From assembly GCF_001552075.1 (NCBI RefSeq), contig NZ_BCQM01000004.1, forward strand, positions 248,001-312,000: 64,000 nt of DNA. Direction: 5' to 3'. This DNA is from Arthrobacter luteolus NBRC 107841 (GTDB taxonomy: Bacteria > Actinomycetota > Actinomycetes > Actinomycetales > Micrococcaceae). The position numbers and the translations under genes are program-made. Below, piece after piece: positions 41,877-49,995 of this stretch (position 1 is its first letter; each line of letters opens with the position of its first letter). The notes below the pieces were generated by a model. That model saw nothing but the letters and a program-made list of their open reading frames with translations. It was not told the DNA's origin and did not search any database.

Positions 41877-42725
41877 TTGAATCGTGAAGAACGCAACCTG
41901 CTGGTTGTGGAGAACTTACCGCTGGTCGGATATCTGGTCTCAGAGGTGTGTGCCAAGGTGACACATCTCTCCCGGGATGATCTGGCATCGGTTGGAGCAA
42001 TCGCCCTGATCACCTCTGCTGACTCGTTCAATGCAGAGCTGGGTGTGCCCTTCGGTGCGTACGCGCGCCGGCGCATCGTTGGGGCATTTGCCGACGAGAT
42101 GCGCTCCAGTGACTGGGCCACCAGGACGGCACGGAAGCGCATCAAGGAAACACTGGCAGTAAAGGAAGCTCTGACTGGGGCGCTCGGACGGAGCCCGAAG
42201 GTCGACGAGATCGCTTCTGCCCTGGGTGTTGACCGCAGTACGGCCGAGGATGCCCTCGCCGACGCGTCGCGCACCGTGTCCCACCTGGACGACGCCGCCT
42301 CGGACTCCCTGGTGAGTGAGCTGCCTTCGCCTGAAGGGTCAGTACTGAATGCCGAAAGCATGAAGTATCTGCGGGCCGCCGTCGCTGCCCTGCCGGAAAA
42401 AATGCGCTACATCGTGGAGCAGGTGTACTTCCACGACCGGTCCGTCAAGGAGCTGGCCGCCGAGCTGGGGGCCACCCACTCCGCGGTTTCCCAGCAGCGC
42501 GCCGAAGCAGTCCGGCTGCTGCGCGACGGTCTGGGCACCCACTACTCGGACACGGGGGCACCGGCACCGATTGAGTCCCGGATTTCCCCGGCCCGGCGGA
42601 ACGCCTACCTCTCCTCGGTGGCGGAATGGACGGCCGGCGGGCTCACCCGGCAGGACCCGCATTTCCATCCCACCGGATTCTCTGCCCCGGGCGGGCATGG
42701 TGTCCTGAACACCGCCGTGTCCTAA
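41877..42725 (+). CDS. fliA: Sigma-70 family flagellar sigma factor FliA
   Basis: A sigma factor of the FliA/WhiG class, 282 residues from the preferred start, that directs RNA polymerase to flagellar promoters. Region 2 covers LVVENLPLVGYLVSEVCAK to AYARRRIVGAFADEMRSSDW, region 3 RSPKVDEIASALGVDRSTAEDAL, and region 4 LPEKMRYIVEQVYFHDRSVKELAAELGATHSAVSQQRAEAVRLL. The start is uncertain: TTG at 41877 gives MNREERN, the usual FliA beginning, with GGGGG eight bases upstream, while ATGs at 41796 and 41772 lack a ribosome site. The C-terminal 60 residues after region 4 are longer than usual. It faces away from the flgN operon and precedes fliC. Confidence 0.9.
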   Translation: MNREERNLLVVENLPLVGYLVSEVCAKVTHLSRDDLASVGAIALITSADSFNAELGVPFGAYARRRIVGAFADEMRSSDWATRTARKRIKETLAVKEALTGALGRSPKVDEIASALGVDRSTAEDALADASRTVSHLDDAASDSLVSELPSPEGSVLNAESMKYLRAAVAALPEKMRYIVEQVYFHDRSVKELAAELGATHSAVSQQRAEAVRLLRDGLGTHYSDTGAPAPIESRISPARRNAYLSSVAEWTAGGLTRQDPHFHPTGFSAPGGHGVLNTAVS

Positions 42726-42777
42726 TAACTGCTGTGTTCCAGGTCTCAAATGGCTGGAAAAAACTTTCCCGGATTCC

Positions 42778-42804
42778 TAACACCTGACCCGTGAGGGCCG
42801 ATAA
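42778..42804 (+). promoter_or_regulatory. FliA-type promoter for fliC
   Basis: A perfect -10 GCCGATAA lies 15 bases after CTAC, a weaker match to TAAA. It is 61 bases upstream of the flagellin ATG. A GGAGGAA ribosome site precedes fliC. Confidence 0.75.
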
Positions 42805-42865
42805 CTACGGGTAGAGGCCCACGGACGGGCCTTGTAGTTATCGCCCAATCACGGAGGAATTCACC

Positions 42866-43690
42866 ATGGGTTTCACAATCGCAACAAACACCTCGTCGCT
42901 GAACGCAATGCGCAACCTGAACCTGAACCAGGCTGCTCAGTCCAAGTCGGTGGAGCGTCTCTCCAGCGGCCTGCGTATCAACCGTGCAGCTGACGACGCT
43001 GCCGGCCTGGCCATCTCCGAAGGTCTGAAGAACCAGATCTCCGGTCTGACCCAGGCAGGCCGCAACGCTCAGGACGGCATCAGCCTGATCCAGACCGCTG
43101 AAGGCGCCCTGACCGAGGTCCACAACATCCTGAACCGCGTGCGCGACCTCGCCGTTCAGGGTGGTAACGATTCCAACAACGTCAAGTCCCGTGAAGCCAT
43201 CAAGGGTGAAATCGACGCCCTGGGCGCCGAGCTTGGCCGTATCCAGGCCTCCACCAACTTCAACGGCATCAAGCTGCTGAACGCTGACACCAACATCACC
43301 GTTCAGATTGGCGCCGGCGGCGTTGTCGCTGAAGATCAGCTCGAAGTTGCCTTCACGGCCATGACCGCCGTAGTCGGTGCTGTTACGGCCGCATCGGTTA
43401 CCGATTCGGACGCTGCCGCAGCATCAGTTGTGGCCATGGATACCGCGATCGCCGCTATCTCCACTCAGCGTGCATCCCTTGGTGCCCAGCAGAACCGCCT
43501 GGAATCCACCGCTCGCTCCATCGCGGTTTCCGTCGAGAACCTCTCGGCAGCCAACTCCCGCATCCGCGACACGGACATGGCAGCGGAAATGGGCAGCTTC
43601 ACCAAGTCCCAGATCCTCTCCAGCGCCGCAACCGCAATGCTGGCCCAGGCTAACCAGATGAACTCCGGCGTTATGCAGCTCCTGCAGTAA
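42866..43690 (+). CDS. fliC: Flagellin
   Basis: The filament subunit, 274 residues. The N-terminal D0/D1 half (MGFTIATNTSSLNAMRNLN, SVERLSSGLRINRAADDAAGLAISEGLKNQ) and the C-terminal half (ENLSAANSRIRDTDMAAEMGSFTKSQILSSAATAMLAQANQ) are both complete. Only about 60 residues, rich in Ala and Val, fill the middle, so the outer D2/D3 domains are almost absent and the filament should be thin and smooth. Strong ribosome site and FliA promoter. A long hairpin lies between it and fliD. Single copy within this window. Confidence 0.96.
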   Translation: MGFTIATNTSSLNAMRNLNLNQAAQSKSVERLSSGLRINRAADDAAGLAISEGLKNQISGLTQAGRNAQDGISLIQTAEGALTEVHNILNRVRDLAVQGGNDSNNVKSREAIKGEIDALGAELGRIQASTNFNGIKLLNADTNITVQIGAGGVVAEDQLEVAFTAMTAVVGAVTAASVTDSDAAAASVVAMDTAIAAISTQRASLGAQQNRLESTARSIAVSVENLSAANSRIRDTDMAAEMGSFTKSQILSSAATAMLAQANQMNSGVMQLLQ

Positions 43691-43764
43691 TAACGGTTTC
43701 ATCGCGGGGCAGCTCCGGCGGCACCGCACCCAGCAGTAACCGCTTAACCGGCAGGTGAATGGCC

Positions 43765-43810
43765 GCTGACGGGAAAAGAATGACTTGGACCTCACACTTT
43801 TCCCGTCAGC
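43765..43810 (+). terminator. 14-base perfect hairpin between fliC and fliD
   Basis: GCTGACGGGAAAAG pairs perfectly with CTTTTCCCGTCAGC around an 18-base loop, 75 bases past the fliC stop. The stem ends in a TTTT/AAAA part rather than a T-tract. It may partly stop or protect the abundant fliC message while letting some polymerases reach fliD. Confidence 0.6.
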
Positions 43811-43882
43811 CCATTCCCTGCCTGAAGCGTTTTATCAAGCCTTTCCGGTGGCACCGGAGGGATACCTTTTAGGAGCATCGGC

Positions 43883-45223
43883 ATGGCGCTAGGCATCGAC
43901 GGGATCATCAGCGGTATCAAAACCACCGAGATGATCAAGCAGCTTATGGACATCGAAGCCCGGCCCCAGCTGCTGCTCAAGAACAAGGTCACAACGACCC
44001 AGCTGTTTACCACTGCCCTGCAGTCGCTGAACACCAAGATCGCTTCCCTGGCCGAGGCCGCGGCCAAAACGGCCAAGCCCGCCGGGACCGATCTTTTCAC
44101 GGCGACCAGCAGTTCGGACAAGGTCACCGCAACGGTAGGCGCCGGGGCAGCAGCAGGTTCACTCGATATCTCGGTTACCCAGACAGCCACGGCGCAGATC
44201 TCGCTTTCCGCAGCGATGGCGGCCTGGCCGTCCAACAGTGCCCTGTCCATCTCAGCCAACGGCACCACAACCTCCTTCGATACCACGGACAAATCCATGG
44301 ATGAGGTCATCAGCGAGGTCAACAAGGCCAACCTCGGGGTGACCGGTGTGAAGATTCCCACCGGCATCGTGGACGGTGTCCAGCAGTACCGGGTGCAGTT
44401 CACCGCCACAAAGACCGGCGCCGAGGGTGCGTTCACGGCAAGCATTGACGGAACTGACGCGGATGTCCTCAAGCCCGCGCAGGACGCCAAGCTCACCCTT
44501 TGGGCGGGTACCCCTGCCGCACAGGAACTGACGTCCGGCACCAACACCTTCAAGGGCATCATGCCCGGTGTTGACGTGACCCTGGCTGCTAATACACCCG
44601 CCAACACGGCTCTCACCCTGACGGTTGCCAGGGACGACGAAGCCATCTCCAAAGTAGCCTCCGACATGGTCGCTTCCTTGGCCGATGTCTTTGCGTTCAT
44701 CGATAAGAACAGCGCCGTCACCGTCACCACCAGTTCCGGAAACACCAGCGCGACCGGCGGATTGTTCACGGGCGACGCCGGGATCCGGGATATCAAGCGG
44801 CAGGTTATGGACGCGGCGACCTCACCGATCGATGGCCGCTCACCCTCTGAAATCGGCGTTGTCATCACCAAGGAAGGCACCGTTGAGTTCGATGCGGAGA
44901 AGTTCGCCGCAGCGATGGAAGCTGATCCAATCAAGACGCAGGAAACGCTGCAGACGATTGCCGGGCGGGTCGCAGCAGCCGGCAAGGTGGCTTCGGACAA
45001 ATACGACGGTTTGATCACCCAGCGGATCACCGGCCAGGAATCCGTGATCAAGGACCTCAACACCCAAATTGAAGGGTGGGACCGCCGCCTGGCCAGCCGT
45101 GAATCCACGCTGAAATTGATCTGGGGCAATCTGGAGGTCAAGCTCAGCCAGCTGCAAACGCAGCAGGAATGGCTGACCGGGCAGCTCGCCTCGCTTAACG
45201 GCTCCAACTCAGGCAGCAAGTGA
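43883..45223 (+). CDS. fliD: Flagellar filament cap protein FliD
   Basis: FliD (HAP2) caps the growing filament and helps flagellin fold into place. The 446-residue product shows the N-terminal LGIDGIISGIKTTEMIKQLMDIEARPQ and a C-terminal coil (QRITGQESVIKDLNTQIEGWDRRLASRESTLK) typical of FliD_N and FliD_C. AGGAG lies seven bases before the ATG. The stop overlaps the fliS start. Size is normal. Confidence 0.95.
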   Translation: MALGIDGIISGIKTTEMIKQLMDIEARPQLLLKNKVTTTQLFTTALQSLNTKIASLAEAAAKTAKPAGTDLFTATSSSDKVTATVGAGAAAGSLDISVTQTATAQISLSAAMAAWPSNSALSISANGTTTSFDTTDKSMDEVISEVNKANLGVTGVKIPTGIVDGVQQYRVQFTATKTGAEGAFTASIDGTDADVLKPAQDAKLTLWAGTPAAQELTSGTNTFKGIMPGVDVTLAANTPANTALTLTVARDDEAISKVASDMVASLADVFAFIDKNSAVTVTTSSGNTSATGGLFTGDAGIRDIKRQVMDAATSPIDGRSPSEIGVVITKEGTVEFDAEKFAAAMEADPIKTQETLQTIAGRVAAAGKVASDKYDGLITQRITGQESVIKDLNTQIEGWDRRLASRESTLKLIWGNLEVKLSQLQTQQEWLTGQLASLNGSNSGSK

Positions 45224-45660
45224 CCGTGAGCTACGGACTGCAGGCCAAGCGGGCTGAGTACATCCGGGATGCGGTGATGTCCGCCTCTCCCGTTCGGCTG
45301 CTCACCATGCTCTACGACCGGATGCTGCTGGACCTGAACCGCGCCGAAGCAGCCCAGCAGGCCGGAAACTGGCCGGCTGCCTCGGAGCAGCTGGTGCATG
45401 CCCAGGCGATCGTTGCCGAACTCAGCGGAACCCTCAAGGTCGACGAGTGGGAGGGCGGCGAGAACCTCCAGGCCATTTACGGCTATGTGATGAAGGCGCT
45501 GGTGGAAGCCAACCTCCAGCACAGTGCGGCAATGACCCGCGAGTGCATCAACCTGATGGAACCGCTCCGCGCAGCCTGGCATGAGGCCGCTGCCCAGCTC
45601 CCCACCCAGGCGCCCGGCGCCGCCCCGACCGGTACAGGCGGCACCCTCGGTGTCGGCTGA
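45220..45660 (+). CDS. fliS: Flagellin export chaperone FliS
   Basis: FliS binds the C-terminus of flagellin and keeps it unfolded before export. The 146-residue product has AKRAEYIRDAVMSASPVRLLTMLYDRMLLDLNRAE, the FliS hallmark, and a second conserved helix around YGYVMKALVEANLQHS. The last 25 residues are a Pro/Thr/Gly-rich tail not seen in most FliS. It starts with GTG overlapping the fliD stop; a second GTG six bases on is possible. Confidence 0.93.
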   Translation: MTVSYGLQAKRAEYIRDAVMSASPVRLLTMLYDRMLLDLNRAEAAQQAGNWPAASEQLVHAQAIVAELSGTLKVDEWEGGENLQAIYGYVMKALVEANLQHSAAMTRECINLMEPLRAAWHEAAAQLPTQAPGAAPTGTGGTLGVG

Positions 45661-46000
45661 ACCCATGGAGTCGTCTGACGCGGCTGAGCCGGACTCAGAA
45701 AACCTGGAGCGCTGGGACGAAATCCTGACCCAGCTGGAAGACAACCTTGAGGCCTTCATGGACGGGAGCACCGTCCAGGAACAGGCCCGCAGCGTCGCCA
45801 GCGCCTGGCATCCGCCGCACGACCTTGGCCCGATGCCGGTGCAGTTCGCTGCGCGGGCACGGCTGCTCGCCATGGCGCAGCAGCGCGCTTACCAGCAGCT
45901 GCGCAGCGAGTCGCGGATGATCCGTCAGCAGGCAGAACTCATCCGCAGCGTACCGACGGCCTCCTCCGGCGGCGCCGTCTACCTGGACGTCGCGGGCTAG
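45650..46000 (+). CDS. Putative FliT-like flagellar chaperone
   Basis: A 116-residue, mostly helical product placed directly after fliS, where fliT usually stands. It contains LERWDEILTQLEDNLEAF and ARARLLAMAQQRAYQQLRSESRMIRQQAELIRS, which fit a small coiled helical chaperone, but sequence similarity to FliT is too weak for me to be sure. The GTG start at 45650 overlaps the end of fliS by eleven bases; an ATG at 45665 is an alternative. If it is FliT, it should serve FliD. Confidence 0.65.
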   Translation: MSAEPMESSDAAEPDSENLERWDEILTQLEDNLEAFMDGSTVQEQARSVASAWHPPHDLGPMPVQFAARARLLAMAQQRAYQQLRSESRMIRQQAELIRSVPTASSGGAVYLDVAG

Positions 46001-46166
46001 CACCCGGCGAGTTTGCCGGTGCCCTGGTTGGATACACAGTGGCCGGGCGTGTAGCCCGCGGCGATTGGTGATTCGGGCGGAGGCACAGGCGACCGGGCGT
46101 ATCCATGGGCCTCGTGGCACCGGTATGGAGGTGACCCCTAAAAGCCTCCGTTAGGGGTTAAATCGA

Positions 46167-46325
46167 CCGTTATGGGATTTTCCGCCGCCCGCGCAGCGGA
46201 GGGAAACCCCATAACGGCGGAGTTTTTCCAAAGCGGAGGGAAACGGTGCCACACAACGGCGGATTTTCCCATAGCGGAGGGAAACGGTGCACACAATGGA
46301 TGGGTTTTCCCAAAGCGGAGGACAC
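46167..46325 (+). repeat. Composite hairpin-repeat element, copy B
   Basis: It opens with an imperfect 22-base inverted repeat: CCGTTATGGGATTTTCCGCC (46167-46188) faces GCGGAGGGAAACCCCATAAC (46196-46217). Copies of GCGGAGGGAAA or its close forms then start at 46196, 46233, 46274 and 46315, spaced 37, 41 and 41 bases. Two units can fold as TTTCCC-AAAGCGGA-GGGAAA. Spacers carry ACGGTGCCACACAACGG. Copy A at 2701-2831 has the same layout in reverse orientation (37, 42, 41). It lies in the sense direction downstream of the fliC-fliD-fliS-fliT genes. Confidence 0.82.
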
Positions 46326-46530
46326 ACCGGGTTCGGCCGTAACGCTCCCTGACCGGCTGTGGCTTAGCCAAGAATGGCTCGGTCAAAACGGCTAGCGCGG
46401 TACACACTTGACCTGGTGCAGCCTGGATCAGGGCCGCTGCGGGAACCAGTAAAGTCCCGGATCGGCCGGATTACAGCCCGGTGGGCGGGAATCGGCAAGG
46501 CTTCCGGATCACGGCCCGCCAGAAACCGAC

Positions 46531-46556
46531 CGGGTCCCTCCTGAACGCAGGACCCG
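46531..46556 (-). terminator. Weak hairpin after the UvrA-like gene
   Basis: CGGGTCC and GGACCCG form a seven-base stem with a 12-base loop, ten bases past the stop of the minus-strand gene. No T-tract follows. Confidence 0.4.
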
Positions 46557-46566
46557 CCCTGCCGGC

Positions 46567-48957
46567 TCAGGCCCCCACGTAGGCGGCCAGATGCTCCCCG
46601 GTGAGGGTGGCCCGCGATGCCACCAGATCAGCCGGCGTTCCCTCGAACACAATCCGGCCGCCGTCGTGCCCGGCACCCGGACCCATGTCGATGATCCAGT
46701 CAGCGTGCGCCATCACGGCCTGGTGGTGTTCGATCACGATCACCGATTTACCGGATTCGACCAGCCGGTCCAGCAGCCCCAGCAGCTGCTCGACGTCGGC
46801 CAGGTGCAGTCCGGTGGTGGGTTCGTCCAGCACATAGACGTCCCCCTTCTCCGCCATCTGCGAGGCGAGCTTCAGGCGCTGCCGTTCACCGCCCGACAGC
46901 GTGGTGAGCGGCTGGCCCAGGCTCAGATAGCCCAGCCCCACGTCGGCCAGCCGGGAAAGCACCTTGTGCGCCGCCGGAGTCCGGGCTTCGCCTTCGCTGA
47001 AGAATTCCTCCGCCTCGGTGACGGACATGGCGAGCACCTCGGCGATGTTCCGCCCGCCCAGCGTGTACTCCAGCACCTGGGCCTGGAACCGCTTGCCCTG
47101 GCATTCCTCGCAGGTGGATTCCACCGTGGCCATCACACCAAGGTCGGTATAAATCACTCCGGCCCCGTTGCACACCGGGCAGGCACCTTCGGAGTTGGAA
47201 CTGAACAGGGCCGGCTTCACGCTGTTCGCCTTGGCGAAGGCCTTGCGGATTGGCTCCAGCAGGCCCGTGTAGGTGGCCGGGTTGCTGCGGCGGGAGCCTT
47301 TGATTCCGCTCTGGTCAATGACGACGACGCCCTCCCGTCCCGCCACCGAACCGCGGATGAGGGAACTCTTGCCGGACCCCGCAACACCCGTCAGCGCGCA
47401 GAACACGCCGAGCGGAATATCGACGTCGACATCCTGGAGGTTGTTGGTGGCGGCGCCGCGGACCTCCAAGGCGCCGGAAGCCTGCCGCACCTTCTCCTTC
47501 AACTGGGCCCGGTCATCCAGGTGCCGCCCGGTCACAGTGTCCGAGGCGCGCAGGCCCTCCACGGTGCCCTCGAAGCAGATTTCCCCGCCCCCGGTGCCGG
47601 CACCGGGGCCCAGATCAACCACATGGTCCGCAATCGCGATCATTTCCGGTTTATGCTCCACCACCAGGACCGTGTTGCCCTTGTCCCGCAGCTGCAGCAG
47701 CAGCTGGTTCATCCGCTGGATGTCGTGGGGATGCAGCCCGATGGTGGGTTCGTCAAAAACATAGGTGACGTCGGTGAGGGAGGAACCGAGATGCCGGATC
47801 ATCTTGGTGCGCTGCGACTCGCCGCCGGAGAGCGTTCCTGCGGGGCGCTCCAGGGAGAGATAGCCGAGGCCGATCTCCGTGAAGGAATCCAGCAGGTGCT
47901 GCAGACCGGCGAGCAGGGGCGCGACCGACGGCTCGTCCAGATCCCGGACCCACTCGGCGAGATCGCTGATCTGCAGGGAGCACAGATCAGCGATGTTCCT
48001 GCCCTTGATCCGGGAGGAGAGCGCTTCCGGCGCCAGACGGGTGCCGCCGCAGTCCGGGCAGGTGGAGAACGTGATGGCCCGCTCCACGAAGGCACGGATG
48101 TGCGGCTGCATCGCTTCGCGGTCCTTGGACAGCATGGACTTCTGGATCTTCGGGATCAGGCCCTCGAAGGTGACGTTGATGCCTTCCACCTTGAGTTTGG
48201 TCGGCTCCTGGTAAAGAAGGGCGTGCAGCTCCTTCTTCGTGAACCGGCTGATCGGTTTCGCGGCGTCGAACAACCCGGTGTTGCTGAAAATCCGCCCGTA
48301 CCAGCCGTCCATGCTGTAGCCGGGGATGGTCAGCGCACCCTCCAGGATGGACTTGGAATCGTCGTACAGGGCGGTGAGGTCGAAGTCGCTGACCGAGCCC
48401 ATCCCCTCGCAGCGCGGGCACATCCCGCCGAGGCGGTTGAAGGTGGCCTTCTCAGCCTTGGTCTTACCGCCGCGTTCCACGGTGATCGCACCGCTGGCCT
48501 TCACCGAAGGGACGTTGAAGGAGTACGCGTTGGGGGAGCCGATATGCGGGTCGCCGAGCCGGCTGAACAGGATGCGCAGCATGGCGTTGGCATCCGTCGC
48601 GGTCCCCACCGTGGAGCGCGGATTGGCGCCCATCCGCTCCTGGTCCACGATGATCGCCGTGGTGAGCCCCTCCAGCTTGTCCACGTCGGGGCGGGACAGC
48701 GAAGGCATGAATCCCTGGAGGAAGGCGCTGTACGTCTCATTGATCATCCGCTGGGAGTCCGCGGCGATGGTGGCGAAAACCAGGGAGCTCTTGCCGGAAC
48801 CGGAAACCCCGGTGAAAACGGTCAGCCGGCGTTTGGGAATCTCGACGTTGATGTCCTTGAGATTGTTCTCCCGTGCGCCCAGCACCCTGATGAGGTCATG
48901 GCGGTCCGCGGGAGGTACTTCCGGCGACTGTGTGGACCGGTCCGTGGCCGTGCTCAT
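46567..48957 (-). CDS. UvrA-like ABC ATPase lacking the UvrB-binding domain
   Basis: A 796-residue soluble protein with two ABC ATPase halves like excision-repair UvrA, but about 150 residues shorter. Walker A motifs GVSGSGKSS (near 50) and GVAGSGKSS (near 515), ABC signatures LSGGESQR and LSGGERQR, and both FDEPTIGLH and LDEPTTGLH are intact. Zinc-finger pairs CPRCEGMG/CPDCGGTR and CPVCNGAG/CEECQGK are present. The part that contacts UvrB is missing, as in the short class III UvrA group that includes DrrC, tied to drug or damage resistance. It interrupts the flagellar cluster on the opposite strand, beside a repeat element, so it was probably inserted. The target drug or lesion is unknown. 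Confidence 0.9.
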   Translation of the reverse strand: MSTATDRSTQSPEVPPADRHDLIRVLGARENNLKDINVEIPKRRLTVFTGVSGSGKSSLVFATIAADSQRMINETYSAFLQGFMPSLSRPDVDKLEGLTTAIIVDQERMGANPRSTVGTATDANAMLRILFSRLGDPHIGSPNAYSFNVPSVKASGAITVERGGKTKAEKATFNRLGGMCPRCEGMGSVSDFDLTALYDDSKSILEGALTIPGYSMDGWYGRIFSNTGLFDAAKPISRFTKKELHALLYQEPTKLKVEGINVTFEGLIPKIQKSMLSKDREAMQPHIRAFVERAITFSTCPDCGGTRLAPEALSSRIKGRNIADLCSLQISDLAEWVRDLDEPSVAPLLAGLQHLLDSFTEIGLGYLSLERPAGTLSGGESQRTKMIRHLGSSLTDVTYVFDEPTIGLHPHDIQRMNQLLLQLRDKGNTVLVVEHKPEMIAIADHVVDLGPGAGTGGGEICFEGTVEGLRASDTVTGRHLDDRAQLKEKVRQASGALEVRGAATNNLQDVDVDIPLGVFCALTGVAGSGKSSLIRGSVAGREGVVVIDQSGIKGSRRSNPATYTGLLEPIRKAFAKANSVKPALFSSNSEGACPVCNGAGVIYTDLGVMATVESTCEECQGKRFQAQVLEYTLGGRNIAEVLAMSVTEAEEFFSEGEARTPAAHKVLSRLADVGLGYLSLGQPLTTLSGGERQRLKLASQMAEKGDVYVLDEPTTGLHLADVEQLLGLLDRLVESGKSVIVIEHHQAVMAHADWIIDMGPGAGHDGGRIVFEGTPADLVASRATLTGEHLAAYVGA

Positions 48958-48970
48958 GGTTACTCCCTTA

Positions 48971-49001
48971 ATTCGGACTGATGTTATTCGGATTCATTCG
49001 G
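48971..49001 (-). promoter_or_regulatory. Three ATTCGG direct repeats before the UvrA-like gene
   Basis: ATTCGG (CCGAAT on the coding strand) occurs at 48971, 48986 and 48996, within 45 bases of the start codon. Such short repeats next to a resistance-type ATPase gene suggest a regulator site, but none is recognised. Confidence 0.4.
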
Positions 49002-49151
49002 ACTTAACCGAGTGCTTCAGCAGGTGCGGCGCGCAAATCCAAGCCGTCCTGCCACGTTACCTGCGGCGGGCTCAGACAGGCTTCTTCAAACCTGCTCACT
49101 TTTCCTACCTGGTTGCTGATTGAAAACTACTTAGAGGCGCGGGGAAAGTAC

Positions 49152-49178
49152 TTACATATTCGAGTAATCCGCCGATAG
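49152..49178 (+). promoter_or_regulatory. FliA-type promoter for the flgB operon
   Basis: TTAC, exactly 15 bases, then GCCGATAG. The -10 is a one-mismatch copy of GCCGATAA, and the spacing is identical to the flgN and fliM sites. It lies 80 bases before the preferred flgB start. Confidence 0.72.
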
Positions 49179-49258
49179 CCACCAGTGAGCATGGATAGCT
49201 CACTGCAACAGGCCACGGATCGGCCGCTCTGTCCCCCCATATGAAGCGGGTTTTCCCT

Positions 49259-49603
49259 GTGTTCGATTCCGTGTCTTCGGTTGCACTCCAGAGTGCCCTT
49301 AACGGCCTCTCCCTGCGCCAGCGTGCCATCGCGAACAACATCGCCAACGTGAACACGCCCGGCTACCACGCCCAGCGCGTCAGCTTCGAAGACGCACTTG
49401 CCAAGTCGGTTAAGGCCGGCAGCGCCAGTTTCACCGATGCCACCACCGCCCGGTCGCTGGAGCCCACCCGGCTGGACGGTTCCAACGTCAACCTGGACAC
49501 CGAGACACTTTCCAATATCGACACCGTGCTGCGATTCCAATTCGCCGCCCAGGCAGTCGGGGGAGAGGCCAACTCCCTCCGAACCGCAATGAGGAGCCAG
49601 TAA
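49259..49603 (+). CDS. flgB: Flagellar basal-body rod protein FlgB
   Basis: FlgB is a proximal rod subunit. The 114-residue product starts MFDSVSSVALQSALNGLSLRQ and has RAIANNIANVNTPGYHAQRVSFEDAL, the rod signature, then a C-terminal helix for rod packing. I choose the GTG at 49259, which gives the family's usual MFDSV start; an ATG at 49241 would add six residues (MKRVFP). The twelve bases ending in this GTG (GTTTTCCCTGTG) are identical to those ending in the fliM start codon. It overlaps flgC by one base. Confidence 0.92.
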   Translation: MFDSVSSVALQSALNGLSLRQRAIANNIANVNTPGYHAQRVSFEDALAKSVKAGSASFTDATTARSLEPTRLDGSNVNLDTETLSNIDTVLRFQFAAQAVGGEANSLRTAMRSQ

Positions 49604-49995
49604 TGACTTTCGACGCTATCGGGATTGCAGGCTCCGCCCTCACCGTCCACCGCAAATGGCTCGACGCCGTCTCGGACAACCTGGCGAACATGAACAACGC
49701 CTCCAGCACCGACGGCTCGGCGTTCCAGGCCCGTTATGTGCTGGCCCAGGAAGGCGCCGAGAACACCGGCGTCTATGTTTCCGGTGTGGAGTACGGCAGC
49801 GCCGAAGGGCGCATGGTCTACGAGCCCAACCACGCCCTCGCCGATGCCGAAGGCTACGTCCGCTACCCGGACATCGACATGTCCGAGCAGATGAGCGCCC
49901 TGATCATGGCGCAGCGCGGCTACGAAGCCAACGCCGCCGTCGTTGACCGGGCCAAAGCCACCTACGAAGCTGCACTCCAGATTGGACGCTCCTGA
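49603..49995 (+). CDS. flgC: Flagellar basal-body rod protein FlgC
   Basis: FlgC is a proximal rod subunit built next to FlgB. The 130-residue product shows GIAGSALTVHRKWLDAVSDNLANMNNASS and the C-terminal YPDIDMSEQMSALIMAQRGYEANAAVVDRAK, both FlgC hallmarks. The start ATG is inside TAATG with the flgB stop. Size and motifs are normal. Confidence 0.95.
   Translation: MTFDAIGIAGSALTVHRKWLDAVSDNLANMNNASSTDGSAFQARYVLAQEGAENTGVYVSGVEYGSAEGRMVYEPNHALADAEGYVRYPDIDMSEQMSALIMAQRGYEANAAVVDRAKATYEAALQIGRS

Larger units (their letters stand above)
46001..46566. other. Gene-free stretch with repeat element
   Basis: This 566-base stretch between the fliT-like gene and the end of the UvrA-like gene carries no plausible gene. 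The first 130 bases show nothing clear. Then comes the composite hairpin-repeat element (separate entry), and near the right end a possible terminator of the UvrA-like gene. Confidence 0.65.
48958..49258. other. Gene-free divergent promoter stretch between UvrA-like gene and flgB
   Basis: About 300 bases without a gene. The left end holds three ATTCGG repeats next to the UvrA-like start, the middle shows nothing clear, and the right part holds the FliA-type promoter of flgB. Confidence 0.65.

Noticed and set aside
43792-45873. Open frame of 693 codons on the minus strand
   Set aside because: Antisense to fliD and fliS; Ser/Ala/Val-rich without motifs.
46196-46325. Possible CRISPR array at the second element
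   Set aside because: Same reasons: spacers are alike and degenerate, and the same element occurs at 2.7 kb.
46001-49258. Insertion sequence around the UvrA-like gene
   Set aside because: No transposase and no terminal inverted repeats with target duplication were seen, so only an insertion of unknown kind is suggested.
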